A stretch of DNA of 64,000 bases, from contig NZ_LIVQ01000001.1 in the NCBI RefSeq assembly GCF_001905445.1, forward strand, positions 868,001 to 932,000, in the 5' to 3' direction. A model generated the notes under the pieces. That model was not told where the DNA came from. It worked only from the letters and a program-made list of their open reading frames with translations, and did not search any database. Positions 11,372 to 21,012 of this stretch are shown piece after piece. This stretch comes from Streptomyces sp. CB00455. Its GTDB lineage: Bacteria > Actinomycetota > Actinomycetes > Streptomycetales > Streptomycetaceae. Position 1 is the stretch's first letter, and each line of letters opens with the position of its first letter. The position numbers and the translations under genes are program-made.

Positions 11372-12142
11372 TTGTCGGAATGGCTCGTCCTGTCCCTCGC
11401 GATGGCCGCGGCCTGCGCCGTGGTGCTGTCCATCGCCTCCTTCAACCACCGCCGGATCGGCGAGGACGACGATCCGAGCGAAACCCCGGACGTCATCGAG
11501 TACATGACGATGATGATCGGCGTGATCTACGCGATCGTCCTGGGCCTGGCGATCGCCGGTGTCTGGGAGGGTCGCGGCGCCGCCCAGGAGTACGTGCGCC
11601 AGGAAGCGCAGGCCCTGCACGAGATCAGTACCCGCTCCGAGGTGTACCCGGCCGAGGTGCGCAAGAAGATCCGGTCCGATGTCGACGCGTACGTGACGTA
11701 CGTGGTGGACACGGAGTGGAAGGAGATGGCCGACCACGGCACGCTGGCGGACCGCGGCGGGGAACTGCTGGAACGCATCCGCCGGGACGTCACCGACTAC
11801 GAACCGCACACCGACCACGAGGGGCAGGCGTACCAGCCGCTGGTCGACCAGGTCGCGGTGGTGGACGACGCCCGCAGTGCCCGCGGTCAGAGCGCCGGGG
11901 CGACGATGCCGGGGGTCGTGTGGTTCGGGCTGATCGCCGGGGCCCTGGTCACCGTGGGCCTGATCTTCACCCTGCAGATCCGGCGGTCCTTCCGGGAGCT
12001 GCTGCTCGCCGGCCTGTTCAGCGCGCTCATCGCCTTCCTGCTGTTCCTGATCTGGGACTTCGACTCGCCGTTCGGGCGGGGCATCGCGGCCACCGCCGAG
12101 CCGTTCCTCGCGCAGTTCCCGCATCTGGGCCTCGACGACTGA
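11372..12142 (+). CDS. DUF4239 (bestrophin-like) membrane protein
   Basis: 256-residue integral membrane protein. Two N-terminal helices (about 3-20 and 45-65) precede a charged loop (70-180) and two C-terminal helices (about 185-205 and 208-228). IEYMTMMIGVIYAIVLGLAI and the following WEGRGAAQEYV are typical of DUF4239, which is distantly related to bestrophin channels. The start is TTG with GGGAG spaced 5 bases upstream. A 13-bp hairpin follows the gene. Its function in Streptomyces is unknown. Confidence 0.82.
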   Translation: MSEWLVLSLAMAAACAVVLSIASFNHRRIGEDDDPSETPDVIEYMTMMIGVIYAIVLGLAIAGVWEGRGAAQEYVRQEAQALHEISTRSEVYPAEVRKKIRSDVDAYVTYVVDTEWKEMADHGTLADRGGELLERIRRDVTDYEPHTDHEGQAYQPLVDQVAVVDDARSARGQSAGATMPGVVWFGLIAGALVTVGLIFTLQIRRSFRELLLAGLFSALIAFLLFLIWDFDSPFGRGIAATAEPFLAQFPHLGLDD

Positions 12143-12216
12143 CCGGGGCGGCTGCGACCGCGGCGTACCGTCCGGCTCCGGTCCGGCTCCGGTCCGTACC
12201 GGCCGGCGCCCGGGTA

Positions 12217-12245
12217 AACCGGGGACGGGCCCCCCGTCCCCGGTT
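12217..12245 (+). terminator. Strong hairpin after the DUF4239 gene
   Basis: Perfect 13-bp stem: AACCGGGGACGGG, three-base loop, CCCGTCCCCGGTT. It is preceded by short CCGGCTCCGGT repeats (12171-12195). Confidence 0.7.
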
Positions 12246-12303
12246 CGGCCTACAGCCGTGCCCCATTCGCCCGTTCCTGATCGCGGCGCACCCTGCCCGG
12301 ACC

Positions 12304-12309
12304 TAGCGT
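12304..12309 (+). promoter_or_regulatory. -10 element TAGCGT upstream of the surface protein gene
   Basis: TAGCGT, a frequent Streptomyces -10 hexamer, lies about 80 bp before the ATG at 12388 in otherwise GC-rich sequence. No clear -35 was recognised. Confidence 0.4.
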
Positions 12310-12387
12310 GGCGGGCATCGAGGCGCACGACCCCCCACGTGCGGAAACCCTTCCGCGGCTGCTCCTCGGGGATCCGGAGAATCAACC

Positions 12388-12960
12388 ATGGGTGCGATAC
12401 GTACCTCCGCCACAGCCCTGCTGAGCGCCGGCGCCACGGGCGCCGTACTCGCGCTCGGCCTCCTCGGCGCGCCCGCGGTGTCCGCGGCCGAAGCCCAGAT
12501 CACCTCGTTCGGGTTCGCCATCACCCCTTCGACCGTCGCACCCGGCGGTCAGACGGTGCTCTCCGTCACCGGCTGCAACGCCGCCTACGCCACCGCCTCC
12601 TCAGGGGTCTTCGACACCGTGAGCATCGCCCGGGGCCGGAGCGTGCGGGTCACGGTGGACCGGGACGCCCGCCCCGGCGCGCTGTACTCCGTCTCCTTCA
12701 CCTGCAACGGGGAGACCGGCTCGGCCGACCTGACCATCGCGGGTGGCACCAGCAGGCCGACGACGAGTTCCACGCGGACCACGACCCCCGCCCCCTACAC
12801 GGTCCCCTCTTCGGCGCAGGGGGTCCGAGGGGGCATCGGCGGCAGCGTGGCCGGGATGGATCCCGTCGAGCTGGCTGGGGGCGCCGGTCTCCTCCTGGCC
12901 GCCGCGGGCGGCACCGCCTACGCCGTCCGCCACCGCAGCGGCGCGGGCCGGGACCATTGA
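12388..12960 (+). CDS. Secreted surface protein with GGIGGS-TM-basic tail (A)
   Basis: 190 residues: a signal peptide ending near APAVSAAEA, a small beta-rich domain with two cysteines (SVTGCNAAYA and SFTCNGETG), a Thr/Ser/Pro linker, then the tail GGIGGS (148-153), a hydrophobic helix and a basic end. The tail from GGIGGS to the C-terminus is 43 residues, exactly as in the convergent neighbour at 13042-13542, so the two are paralogues. No LPXTG or LAXTG motif is present. It lies next to a class F sortase gene. A role as a wall- or membrane-anchored surface protein is inferred. Confidence 0.78.
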   Translation: MGAIRTSATALLSAGATGAVLALGLLGAPAVSAAEAQITSFGFAITPSTVAPGGQTVLSVTGCNAAYATASSGVFDTVSIARGRSVRVTVDRDARPGALYSVSFTCNGETGSADLTIAGGTSRPTTSSTRTTTPAPYTVPSSAQGVRGGIGGSVAGMDPVELAGGAGLLLAAAGGTAYAVRHRSGAGRDH

Positions 12961-12964
12961 GCCC

Positions 12965-13012
12965 ACCGCCGGTCGCCCCGGGTCCCGGCCAGGACCCGGG
13001 GCGACCGGCGGT
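12965..13012. terminator. Bidirectional terminator between convergent genes
   Basis: Perfect 21-bp inverted repeat (12965-12985 with 12992-13012) around a six-base loop. It sits between the stops of two convergent surface-protein genes, so it can end transcription from both sides. Confidence 0.85.
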
Positions 13013-13041
13013 GAGGGCGACCGACCGGGGAGGCCGGCCGG

Positions 13042-13542
13042 TCACACCCGGCCGCGGACCGGGCGGCGGCGGCGCAGCACGTGGGCGCCCGCGCCGAGTG
13101 CCGCCGCACCGACGAGACCCGCTCCCATGGCGGTCTCGGCGGTGGACGGGCCGAAGGAGCCGCCGATGCCGCCCTGGGAGGGGTTGCCCTCCAGGATCGT
13201 GAAGCGGTGCGTCGCGACGAGGCTGTTGTCGTTGCACTTGACCGACAGCGTGTGGTGGCCCGGCGAGGCGTGGTTGAAGATCCGCACCGTGGCGAAGCCG
13301 ATGGAACCGGCGGACAGGTTGGCCGGCGGAAAGTTGCCGTGCGAGGTGACGGTGCCGCCGTGGCCGCAACCCGACGCGCTCACCTGCATCGTGGATCCCT
13401 GGTGCACGGCGTACGGGTTGACCGAGATGTTGCTGGGCCCGCCGCCCCCACCGAGCGGGGTGCTGGCAGAGGTGAAGGGGGCACTGAGGCCGATCGCGGC
13501 GCAGGCTGCCGCCGTCACGGTGAGAGCGCGCAAAACACGCAT
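13042..13542 (-). CDS. Secreted surface protein with GGIGGS-TM-basic tail (B)
   Basis: 166 residues: a signal peptide (RALTVTAAACAAIGLSAPFTSA), a small beta-rich domain with two cysteines (SASGCGHGG and SVKCNDNS) that looks immunoglobulin-like, then GGIGGS (124-129), a hydrophobic helix and a tail RRRRPVRGRV. The part from GGIGGS onward is 43 residues, as in the convergent paralogue. GGAGG lies 7 bases before the ATG, fixing the start. No classical sortase pentapeptide is seen. With the adjacent class F sortase this could be an enzyme-substrate set, which is inference. Confidence 0.8.
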   Translation of the reverse strand: MRVLRALTVTAAACAAIGLSAPFTSASTPLGGGGGPSNISVNPYAVHQGSTMQVSASGCGHGGTVTSHGNFPPANLSAGSIGFATVRIFNHASPGHHTLSVKCNDNSLVATHRFTILEGNPSQGGIGGSFGPSTAETAMGAGLVGAAALGAGAHVLRRRRPVRGRV

Positions 13543-13938
13543 GGTGGAACCTCCAGCGGGAAGCGCCCCGGAGCGTCGGCCCCGGATGATCGACGAGAAC
13601 GCCTCCCACGTCGAACCCTCCGGGCGGCCCGCAAGCTCCGCATTTCCGACTTTGGGCCGCCCGGTTGACCGACACGCCGAAGCGCGGGCAGGTGAGCTGA
13701 CGGATCCGCAGGTCACGACCCGTCAGGCGTTTATGTGACGATTACCTGGATGGGCGCACCCCTTACGGCCCCCCGAAGGCCCTGCTGCCCGTTCGCCGCT
13801 CCCCCCTTGCGCTGGGCGCCACCCGTTCGGGCTTCCCCCCTCGCCGTCCTGTGGGAGCAGCCTTAACGTGCGTGAAGTAGGGCGTACGGGGCGGGACGGG
13901 AACGCGGGTCGGGACCCCCGCGTCGGGAAGGGAGAACG

Positions 13939-14601
13939 ATGGGCGAGGACGAGACCGGGCAGTCGCGCAAACGCTCACCGTGGGGCGTACTCGCCCTGGT
14001 CATGCTCACGGGCCTCGCCATGGTGCGCAACGGTGTGGACATGGGCGACGGGCCGCCCCAGCCCACCGCGGCCTCGGCCGTCGCGGTGAGGGCCGACCAG
14101 TTGCCGGCCGATCCGCCGTCGGCTCCGCCGGACATGGAGGTGCTGGAGCACTCGTCGGTGCAGCGCATCCGGATCCCCACGATCAACGTGGACGCGCCGG
14201 TGATGACGGTCGGGCTGGACGCGGAGGGCTGGATCGACGCCCCGCCGCCGCAGGACCGCAACCTCGCCGGCTGGTACCTCAACGGCATCTCGCCGGGCCA
14301 GCGGGGCTCGGCGGTGATCGTGGGCCACGTGGACAACGCGCAGGGCCCGGCCGTCTTCTACGGCCTGGGCTCGGTCAAGCCGGGCAACCACATCGAGGTG
14401 GAGCGGTACGACGGGCGCACGGCGGTGTTCGAGGTGTACGGCGTCGAGGTGTTCTCCAAGGACGCCTTCCCCGGAGCCCGGGTGTACGGGGACACCGGGC
14501 ACCCGGAACTCCGGGTGATCACCTGCGGCGGCGGTTACTCGAAGGGCCGTGGCTACGACGGCAACGTGGTCGTCTTCGCCCGGATGGTGGAGGCGCGCTG
14601 A
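13939..14601 (+). CDS. Class F sortase
   Basis: 220-residue membrane-anchored transpeptidase. An N-terminal helix (about 14-28) is followed by a linker and the sortase fold. The catalytic triad is visible: H130 (VIVGHVDN), C196 (RVITCGGG) and R215 (VVFAR). These motifs and the compact length match class F sortases of actinobacteria, whose substrates are poorly known. GGGAG lies about 8 bases upstream of the ATG. Its neighbours are two surface proteins with sortase-signal-like tails on one side and a polysaccharide deacetylase on the other. Confidence 0.9.
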   Translation: MGEDETGQSRKRSPWGVLALVMLTGLAMVRNGVDMGDGPPQPTAASAVAVRADQLPADPPSAPPDMEVLEHSSVQRIRIPTINVDAPVMTVGLDAEGWIDAPPPQDRNLAGWYLNGISPGQRGSAVIVGHVDNAQGPAVFYGLGSVKPGNHIEVERYDGRTAVFEVYGVEVFSKDAFPGARVYGDTGHPELRVITCGGGYSKGRGYDGNVVVFARMVEAR

Positions 14602-14632
14602 GCGGCGCCGCCCCGCCGGGGGAAACGTTCCC

Positions 14633-15544
14633 TCAGCGAGGCGGCAGCGTCGGCAGGGTCATCCGGTAGCCGTTCGCGAGCAGCTGGGGCAGGTACGAGG
14701 AGATCGCCTGGACGCTCTGGGTGCGGTTGCCGCCCGCGTCGTGCGAGAGCACGATCACGCCGGGCGCGGCCCCCGCCACGATCCGGGAGACGATCGCGGT
14801 GGTGCCGGGCTCCTTCCAGTCGAGGCTGTCCACGGTCCAGGCGAGCGGCTCCATGCCGAGTTCCGCGCCGATCTCGAAGGCGGCCCGGTTCCACGCCCCG
14901 TACGGCGCCCGGAACCACACGGGCGCCTCGCCCACGGCCTGCTGGACGACCTCGCTCGTGCGGCCGATCTCGGAGACGAGGGCGGGCCGGCTGAGGCTGG
15001 GGATGAGCGGGTGGGTCCAGGTGTGGTTGCCGATGACATGTCCTTCGGCGGCCATCCGCCGCAGCAGGTCGCGGTTTTCGGTGGCCATCTCCCCGCAGAC
15101 GAAGAACACGGCGCGCACGTCGTGGCGGGCGAGGGTGTCGAGGATGTGCGGGGTGTAGCGGGGGTCGGGCCCGTCGTCGAAGGTGAGCAGCATCGAGCGG
15201 CGGGCCGTGTCCGGACCGGGCGGGAGTTCCAGGATGGGGCGGGTGCGGACGGCGGGCTTGACGACGGGTGGCCGCAGCGGCGCCTCGGCGGTCATGGGCC
15301 GCAGCCGGTAGGACTTCTCGGCGGCCAGGCCCGCGGGTCTTCCGGGGGGCCCGGCGGCGGGGCGCGGCCCGGCCCCGCCCGCGGATCCGGCCCCCGGCGC
15401 TCCTCCGGTCGCGCCGGGCGCCGGGGCTCCGCCCTCGCCGCCCTTGCCGCCCGAGTTGATCAGCCCGGCGGCGGCTGCGATTGCGAGGAAGACGGCGCTG
15501 CGCAGGAGTACGCGCCGCCCTGCTGTCGTCTCGTCATTTGTCAT
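14633..15544 (-). CDS. Polysaccharide deacetylase (NodB domain), membrane anchored
   Basis: 303 residues. A hydrophobic N-terminal signal/anchor (LRSAVFLAIAAAAGLINS) is followed by a Gly/Pro-rich linker (31-75) and a carbohydrate esterase 4 domain (about 115-300). Metal and catalytic residues are present: TFDDGPD (D123, D124) and HTWTH (H174, H178), with a C-terminal LSHD motif. It should remove N-acetyl groups from peptidoglycan or another extracellular glycan. It is convergent with the sortase gene, and its stop lies 31 bp from that gene's stop. Confidence 0.92.
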   Translation of the reverse strand: MTNDETTAGRRVLLRSAVFLAIAAAAGLINSGGKGGEGGAPAPGATGGAPGAGSAGGAGPRPAAGPPGRPAGLAAEKSYRLRPMTAEAPLRPPVVKPAVRTRPILELPPGPDTARRSMLLTFDDGPDPRYTPHILDTLARHDVRAVFFVCGEMATENRDLLRRMAAEGHVIGNHTWTHPLIPSLSRPALVSEIGRTSEVVQQAVGEAPVWFRAPYGAWNRAAFEIGAELGMEPLAWTVDSLDWKEPGTTAIVSRIVAGAAPGVIVLSHDAGGNRTQSVQAISSYLPQLLANGYRMTLPTLPPR

Positions 15545-15649
15545 TATTACTACGTATCAACGACATCCGGACTGATGGGGCGGGGCGCGGACGAGCCCGC
15601 TGCCCGTCACCCGCACGGACGACCGGGCGGCGTCCGGTCGCGCGCGTCC

Positions 15650-18600
15650 TCAGCCGCGGCGGACGAGGGGGAAGGGGAGGGTCTCGCGGATCGTCAGGCC
15701 CGTGAGGAACATGACCAGGCGGTCCACGCCGATGCCCAGGCCGCCGGTCGGTGGCATGGCGTACTCCAGGGCGTCCAGGAAGTCGTCGTCGAGTTCCATG
15801 GCCTCCGGGTCGCCGCCCGCGGCGAGCAGTGACTGGGCGGTGAGGCGGCGGCGCTGTTCGACCGGGTCGGTCAGTTCCGAGTAGGCGGTGCCCAGTTCGG
15901 TGCCGAAGGCGACCAGGTCCCAGCGTTCGGCCAGACGCGGGTCCTTGCGGTGCTGGCGGGTGAGCGGGGAGACGTCGGTCGGGAAGTCCTTGTAGAAGGT
16001 GGGCAGCTGGGTGCGTTCCTCCACCAGCCGTTCGTACATCTCCAGCACCACGTCGCCGCGGCTGTTCTCGGGGGTGTGCGGCACCCCGGCCCGGTCGCAC
16101 AGACGGCGCAGCCGGGTTTCGGGGGTGTCGGCGTCGACCTCTTCGCCGAGGGCCTCGCTGATCGCCCCGTACATGGTCTTGACCGGCCAGGGCCCGGAGA
16201 TGTCGTGGACGACGAGCCGGCCGTCGGGCCCCGCCTTGTGGGCGAGGGGCGAGCCGAAGGCGGCGGTGGCGGCGCCCTGGATCAGTTCGCGCGTGAGGTC
16301 GAGCATCACGTCGTAGTCGGCGAACGCCTGGTAGGCCTCCAGCATCGTGAATTCGGGGTTGTGCTTGTAGGAGACGCCTTCGTTGCGGAAGGTGCGGCCC
16401 ATCTCGAAGACCTTCTCCATGCCGCCGACGCAGAGCCGTTTGAGGTACAGCTCGGGGGCGATGCGCAGGTAGAGGTCGAGGTCGTAGGCGTTGATGTGGG
16501 TGCGGAAGGGGCGGGCGTTGGCGCCGCCGTGGATCTGCTGGAGCATCGGGGTCTCGACCTCCAGGTAGCCGCGCTCCAGCAGCCCCTGGCGCAGGGCCTG
16601 CACGGCGGTCGAACGGGCCCGCACGACGTCCCGTGCCCCGGGGCTCGCGACGAGGTCGAGGTAGCGGCGCCGGACGCGGGCCTCGGGGTCGGCCAGTCCT
16701 TTGCGCTTGTCGGGCAGGGGGCGCAGGCATTTGCCGGTGAGCTGCCAGGACCGGACGACGAGGGACGCTTCGCCGCTCTTGCTGGCGCCGGCCTCGCCGC
16801 TGGCGATCACGTGGTCGCCGAAGTCGACCTGCGCGGTGAAGGCCGCCAGGACCTCGGAGCCGGCCTCTTCCCTGGTGAGCATCAGCTGTGTGTCCCCGGA
16901 CCAGTCGCGCAGGACGGCGAAGACCACGCCGCCCAGGTCGCGCACGATCATGACGCGTCCGGCGAGGGTGGCCGTCTGTCCGGTGCGGGCGCCGGGCGCC
17001 AGGTCCGGGTGGGCGGCCCTCAGCTCGGCCGCGGTGTGGGTGCGCGGGCGGATGCCGACGGGGTAGGGGTCGGTCCCGGAGGCCCGGATGCGTTCGAGCT
17101 TGGCGTGGCGCACGCGCACCTGCTCGGGCAGGCGCTCCTGGCGGGCGGCCGCGCCCTCCTTCCCGGTGTCCAGGTTCAGGGAGTCGATGGAGGGCAGCCC
17201 CGCGGTGCTCGCGGGGTTGGTCAGACCCCCGGCGTGGCCCTTGCCCCACAGTGTGCGCAGGCTGGGTACGGAGACGAAGCCTTCGGCGATGCCGGAGGCG
17301 AGGCTGACCCGGGCGAGCGAGCCGGCGTCCTGGTAGCAGAGGAACCGCGGGTACCACTCGGGGCCGTACTTGACGTTCGAGCGGTAGAGCGCCTCCAGCT
17401 GCCACCAGCGGGAGAAGAAGAGGAGCAGTTTGCGCCACAGTTTGAGGACGGGGCCCGCGCCGATCCGGCCGCCCTCCTCGAAGGCGGACCGGAAGACGGC
17501 GAAGTTCAGGGAGATCCGGCGCACGCCGAGGGCCGGGGCGGCGGCGCAGAGCTCGGCCACCATGAACTCCATGACGCCGTTGGGGGCGGCGCGGTCGCGG
17601 CGCATCAGGTCGAGGGAGATGCCGTCCTTGCCCCAGGGGACGAAGGAGAGCAGGGCGATCAGCTCGCCCCGGGCGTCGAGGGCTTCCACCAGCAGGCAGT
17701 CGCCGTCGGCGGGGTCGCCGAGCCGGTCGAGGGCCATGGAGAAGCCGCGTTCCGTCTCGGTGTCGCGCCATGTGTCGGCGCGGTCGACGATGGTCCGCAT
17801 CTCCTCTTCGGTGAGGGTGCGGTGGCGGCGGATGACGGTGGTGGCGCCGGTGCGCCGGACGCGGTTGACGGCCTGGCGGGTGACGCGCATGTCGCGGCCG
17901 TCGAGGTCGAAGTGGGCGACCTGGAGGATGGCCTCGTCGCCGAGCTGGAGGGCGCTCAGTCCGGAGCGGGCGTAGGCGGTGGCGCCTTCCTCGGAGGCGC
18001 CCATGACGGCGGGCTGCCAGCCGTGGCGGCGGGCCACGGCCAGCCACGCGTTGATGGCGGGGGTCCAGGCGGCGGGGTCGCCCACCGGGTCGCCGCTGGC
18101 GAGGCAGACGCCGGCTTCGACGCGGTAGGTGACGGCGGCCATGCCGTTGGGGGCGAAGACGACGGCCTTGTCGCGCCGGGTGGCGAAGTAGCCGAGGGAG
18201 TCGCCCCGGCCGTAGGCGCCGAGGAGGGCGCGGATGCGGGGCTCCTCGTCGCCGTGCAGGGCCGCGGTCAGGCGCTGCGAGCGGAAGAGGGTCATCGCGG
18301 CGTTCAGCAGGGCGACGGCGCCGAAGAGGCCGAGCAGGAAGTAGAGCGGGCGGGCCGGGCGGCCGTCGAACTGCCGGGCGGAGAACAGGCCGCCGAAGAC
18401 CTGTTTGGCGGCCCAGTCCAGCCACTGGCCCTTGGGCAGGGTGCCGGGGAAGAGGGCGACGAGGCCCCAGCCGACGAGGACGGCCGCGAGCAGCCCGATG
18501 CCGAGCACGAGCATGGCCCGCCACAGGGCTCCGGGACGGGAGGCGGCGTAGAACTCGCCCCGGGCGGCGATGAGGACGGCCGTGGCGGCCACCGCCAGGG

Positions 18601-18949
18601 CCATGGAGGGGACGCCGGTCCAGTAGTCCCCGACGCCCATCGTCAGTACGTCGACGAGCATCAGCAGGGCCAGATAGGTGACGACGATCCACCAGGCGAC
18701 CTTCTTGCGGGTACCGAGGGCCGCGGCGAGCAGGAAGAGGAAGACGGCGTAGGCGAGGTTCGCGCTGACCGGGACGACGATGTCGTCGAGGAAGCGCACG
18801 ACGGGCCGCAGGAGCCGCCGCAGTCCCGGGGAGAGTGCCAGCAGGGCGCAGAGCAGGCCCAGCGTTCCGAAGAACGCGGCGAAACCGTCGGGCACCCGGT
18901 TCAGGAAGCGGTTCCGGGTTCCGCGCGTCTCCTCCACGGTGGCACTCAT
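15650..18949 (-). CDS. lysX: Bifunctional lysylphosphatidylglycerol synthase / lysyl-tRNA synthetase
   Basis: 1099-residue fusion as in Mycobacterium LysX. The N-terminal membrane part (about 20-240) has several helices. The cytosolic MprF-like GNAT transferase domain (about 290-560) includes [18 protein letters not shown] class II lysyl-tRNA synthetase follows (about 610-1095): OB fold, then motif 2 [20 protein letters not shown] and motif 3 [15 protein letters not shown]. It charges tRNA with lysine and transfers lysine to phosphatidylglycerol, making the membrane less negative and more resistant to cationic peptides. The ATG at 18949 is the first start after the divergent promoter region shared with a universal stress gene 60 bp away. 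Confidence 0.94.
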   Translation of the reverse strand: MSATVEETRGTRNRFLNRVPDGFAAFFGTLGLLCALLALSPGLRRLLRPVVRFLDDIVVPVSANLAYAVFLFLLAAALGTRKKVAWWIVVTYLALLMLVDVLTMGVGDYWTGVPSMALAVAATAVLIAARGEFYAASRPGALWRAMLVLGIGLLAAVLVGWGLVALFPGTLPKGQWLDWAAKQVFGGLFSARQFDGRPARPLYFLLGLFGAVALLNAAMTLFRSQRLTAALHGDEEPRIRALLGAYGRGDSLGYFATRRDKAVVFAPNGMAAVTYRVEAGVCLASGDPVGDPAAWTPAINAWLAVARRHGWQPAVMGASEEGATAYARSGLSALQLGDEAILQVAHFDLDGRDMRVTRQAVNRVRRTGATTVIRRHRTLTEEEMRTIVDRADTWRDTETERGFSMALDRLGDPADGDCLLVEALDARGELIALLSFVPWGKDGISLDLMRRDRAAPNGVMEFMVAELCAAAPALGVRRISLNFAVFRSAFEEGGRIGAGPVLKLWRKLLLFFSRWWQLEALYRSNVKYGPEWYPRFLCYQDAGSLARVSLASGIAEGFVSVPSLRTLWGKGHAGGLTNPASTAGLPSIDSLNLDTGKEGAAARQERLPEQVRVRHAKLERIRASGTDPYPVGIRPRTHTAAELRAAHPDLAPGARTGQTATLAGRVMIVRDLGGVVFAVLRDWSGDTQLMLTREEAGSEVLAAFTAQVDFGDHVIASGEAGASKSGEASLVVRSWQLTGKCLRPLPDKRKGLADPEARVRRRYLDLVASPGARDVVRARSTAVQALRQGLLERGYLEVETPMLQQIHGGANARPFRTHINAYDLDLYLRIAPELYLKRLCVGGMEKVFEMGRTFRNEGVSYKHNPEFTMLEAYQAFADYDVMLDLTRELIQGAATAAFGSPLAHKAGPDGRLVVHDISGPWPVKTMYGAISEALGEEVDADTPETRLRRLCDRAGVPHTPENSRGDVVLEMYERLVEERTQLPTFYKDFPTDVSPLTRQHRKDPRLAERWDLVAFGTELGTAYSELTDPVEQRRRLTAQSLLAAGGDPEAMELDDDFLDALEYAMPPTGGLGIGVDRLVMFLTGLTIRETLPFPLVRRG

Positions 18950-18996
18950 GGTTCGCACTGTAGGGAGGCCCGCGCGGGTGCGCGCGCCGAGCCCGA

Positions 18997-19002
18997 TAGC
19001 CT
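18997..19002 (+). promoter_or_regulatory. -10 element TAGCCT of the universal stress gene; probably leaderless
   Basis: TAGCCT lies 7 bp before the GTG at 19010, so the transcript likely begins at the start codon. It is the same hexamer and spacing class as upstream of the LysR gene at 4091. Confidence 0.5.
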
Positions 19003-19009
19003 CGGGAGG

Positions 19010-19471
19010 GTGACTGAGCACGGGAACACGGGATTCGAGCGCGGTACGGACGGTCCGAAGGTGATCCTGGCCGGGGTCGACGGGTCGGAGTCCTCGCTGC
19101 GGGCGGCGGCCTACGCGGCGGGACTGGCCCGGAGGCAGAACGCGCTGCTGGCGCTGGTGTACGTCCAGCCGGTGATGCCGGCGGGGGCCTCGCTGGGCGT
19201 GCCGGTGGCCGACACCACCGGGGAGATCGCCGCGGGCCTGGTGGCGGAGATCCGCGAGTCGGCGGAGCGGCTCAAGGGGATATACGAGGTCCGCTGGCAG
19301 TTCCACACCTTCCGCGGCGACCCGTACGCGGGTCTGGTGAGCGCCGCGGAGGAGCTGACGGCGGACGCGGTGGTGGTCGGCGCGTCCGAGCAGGCGGGGC
19401 ACCGCATCGTGGGCTCGGTGGCGATCCGCCTGGTCAAGGCGGGCCGCTGGCCGGTGACCGTGGTTCCGTAG
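19010..19471 (+). CDS. Universal stress protein, single UspA domain
   Basis: 153 residues, one Usp fold. The N-terminal strand motif [12 protein letters not shown] and the C-terminal [25 protein letters not shown], with its G-2x-G-9x-G type pattern, suggest ATP binding. Its role is a cytosolic stress adaptor. The GTG start directly follows GGGAGG, so either the start is leaderless or the Shine-Dalgarno spacing is poor. It is divergent from lysX. Confidence 0.9.
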   Translation: MTEHGNTGFERGTDGPKVILAGVDGSESSLRAAAYAAGLARRQNALLALVYVQPVMPAGASLGVPVADTTGEIAAGLVAEIRESAERLKGIYEVRWQFHTFRGDPYAGLVSAAEELTADAVVVGASEQAGHRIVGSVAIRLVKAGRWPVTVVP

Positions 19472-19502
19472 GGCCGGCGCCGGGGCCCGGGCGTCTCCCG
19501 GG

Positions 19503-20720
19503 TTACTTGGCCATGGTCAGGCCGTCCTTGGCCGCGCCGCGGCCGAGCACGGCCTCGCCGATGGCGTCCTGGGCGGTCTCGTACTCGCTCTGGTCGGGGT
19601 CCTTGGCGAGGGCGGCGGGAAGGTTGACGACCCGGCCGCTGGACAGGTCCATCATCTGCGGGACGAATTCGGCCCTGGTGACCTGCCAGCGCTGTCCCGC
19701 GGCGGCCGGCGGGGCGAAGGTGAAGCGGCCGATCGAGCCGTAGTTGCCGCGCAGGTCCCGCGCGCCCGAGTGGTTGAACATCTCGCCGGCGACCTGGTCG
19801 CCCATGCCGTAGACGATCCAGGTCCCGTTGACCTTCTCGTAAGCCTGGGGGATGTGCGCGTGCGTGCCCAGGATCATGTCGATGTCCGGGCGCCCGCCGG
19901 TCTGCGAGGCGGTGAGGGCCTTGCCGAGGGAGAGCTGGGTCTCATCCGGCTCGGTCTGCCATTCCGTGCCCCAGTGCACACTGACCAGGACCACGTCGGC
20001 GCCCGCCTTCCGGGCGGCGCGCGCATCGGCGATGATCTTGTCCTGCTTCATCGGGTTGACGGCCCAGGGCTGCCCCTCCGGCAGGGGGTAGCCGTTGGTG
20101 TCGTAGGTGTACGCCAGGTGCGCGACCTTGGCGGAGCCCGCACCGTACGTCGTCACCGTCGCCGCCTCGGCGGCCGTGCGGGCCGATCCTGCGTGTTTGA
20201 GGCCGACCTTGTCGAAGCGGTCGAGGGTGCGGCGCACTCCCTCGCGCCCGTCGTCCAGGGTGTGGTTCGAGGCCGTGGAGCAGCCGTCGTACCCGGCGTC
20301 CTTCAGCGCGTCGGCGACGCTGGGCGGGGAGACGAAGGCGGGGTAGCCGGAGAAGGGGCCGTCCTCGTCCCCGTAGATGGTCTCCATGTGGCAGAGCGCC
20401 AGGTCCGCTCCGGAGACCAGCGGCTTGACGCCCGAGAACATCGGCCGGAAGTCGTGCCCGTCGCCCGGCGGGTCCCCGTCCGCGCTGTCGGCCGCGTCGT
20501 CGGCCGCCCGCTGGATGACCGAGGTGTGCGGCAGCACGTCACCGCTCGCGACCAGCGTGAACCCCTTGCCCGCGGGAGAGCCCGCCGTGCTCGCGGAGGC
20601 CGGGCTGCCGGACTGCGCGAGGCGGGCGGGGGCAGGCCGCCCGGCGGCCGTGCAGCCGGCCGCCGCCGCCAGCAGGAGGGCCGACAGGAGGGCGACGGCC
20701 TGCGGGGGGCGCTTGGTCAT
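19503..20720 (-). CDS. CapA-family lipoprotein (poly-gamma-glutamate capsule type metallophosphatase)
   Basis: 405 residues with lipoprotein signal LLAAAAGC, then a calcineurin-like metallophosphoesterase fold of the CapA/PgsA group. Landmarks are [10 protein letters not shown] near the start, [21 protein letters not shown] and [10 protein letters not shown] with conserved Asp/His ligands. In Bacillus, PgsA takes part in poly-gamma-glutamate export. In Streptomyces these proteins occur without the other pgs genes, as here, so the substrate is open. It should be anchored outside the membrane. Confidence 0.88.
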   Translation of the reverse strand: MTKRPPQAVALLSALLLAAAAGCTAAGRPAPARLAQSGSPASASTAGSPAGKGFTLVASGDVLPHTSVIQRAADDAADSADGDPPGDGHDFRPMFSGVKPLVSGADLALCHMETIYGDEDGPFSGYPAFVSPPSVADALKDAGYDGCSTASNHTLDDGREGVRRTLDRFDKVGLKHAGSARTAAEAATVTTYGAGSAKVAHLAYTYDTNGYPLPEGQPWAVNPMKQDKIIADARAARKAGADVVLVSVHWGTEWQTEPDETQLSLGKALTASQTGGRPDIDMILGTHAHIPQAYEKVNGTWIVYGMGDQVAGEMFNHSGARDLRGNYGSIGRFTFAPPAAAGQRWQVTRAEFVPQMMDLSSGRVVNLPAALAKDPDQSEYETAQDAIGEAVLGRGAAKDGLTMAK

Positions 20721-21012
20721 CTCAGCCGGCTCCCATCGGTACGACTATCCGATCTTCAATCCATATGACCAGACGTCGGAAGTCAAGGAACGGGTCCGGC
20801 GACGATCCGTCAGGCGGGCGCGCACCACCCGGACGGCTCCCTGCCGTTCGCCGCGCCGTTCGACCGTTCACCGCCCCGGCCGTCCGCCCACCGGATGAGC
20901 CGGGTGGTTGGGCGCACCGGCGGGACCGGACGGTTCCCGGGCGGCCCGGTGCAGGTCAGGGTGGATGCGTCCCCTCCCCGACGGACCTCCGCACCCCCGG
21001 AAGGAGCCCACC

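Noticed and set aside
12388..13542. LPXTG/LAXTG sorting signals in the two surface proteins
   Set aside because: I looked for both motifs before the C-terminal helix and neither is present, so a classical sortase A or E signal is excluded.
15950..19471. Very long open frame on the + strand opposite lysX
   Set aside because: It is the antisense shadow of the high-GC lysX coding sequence. Only its last 462 bases (19010-19471) are a real gene, the universal stress protein.
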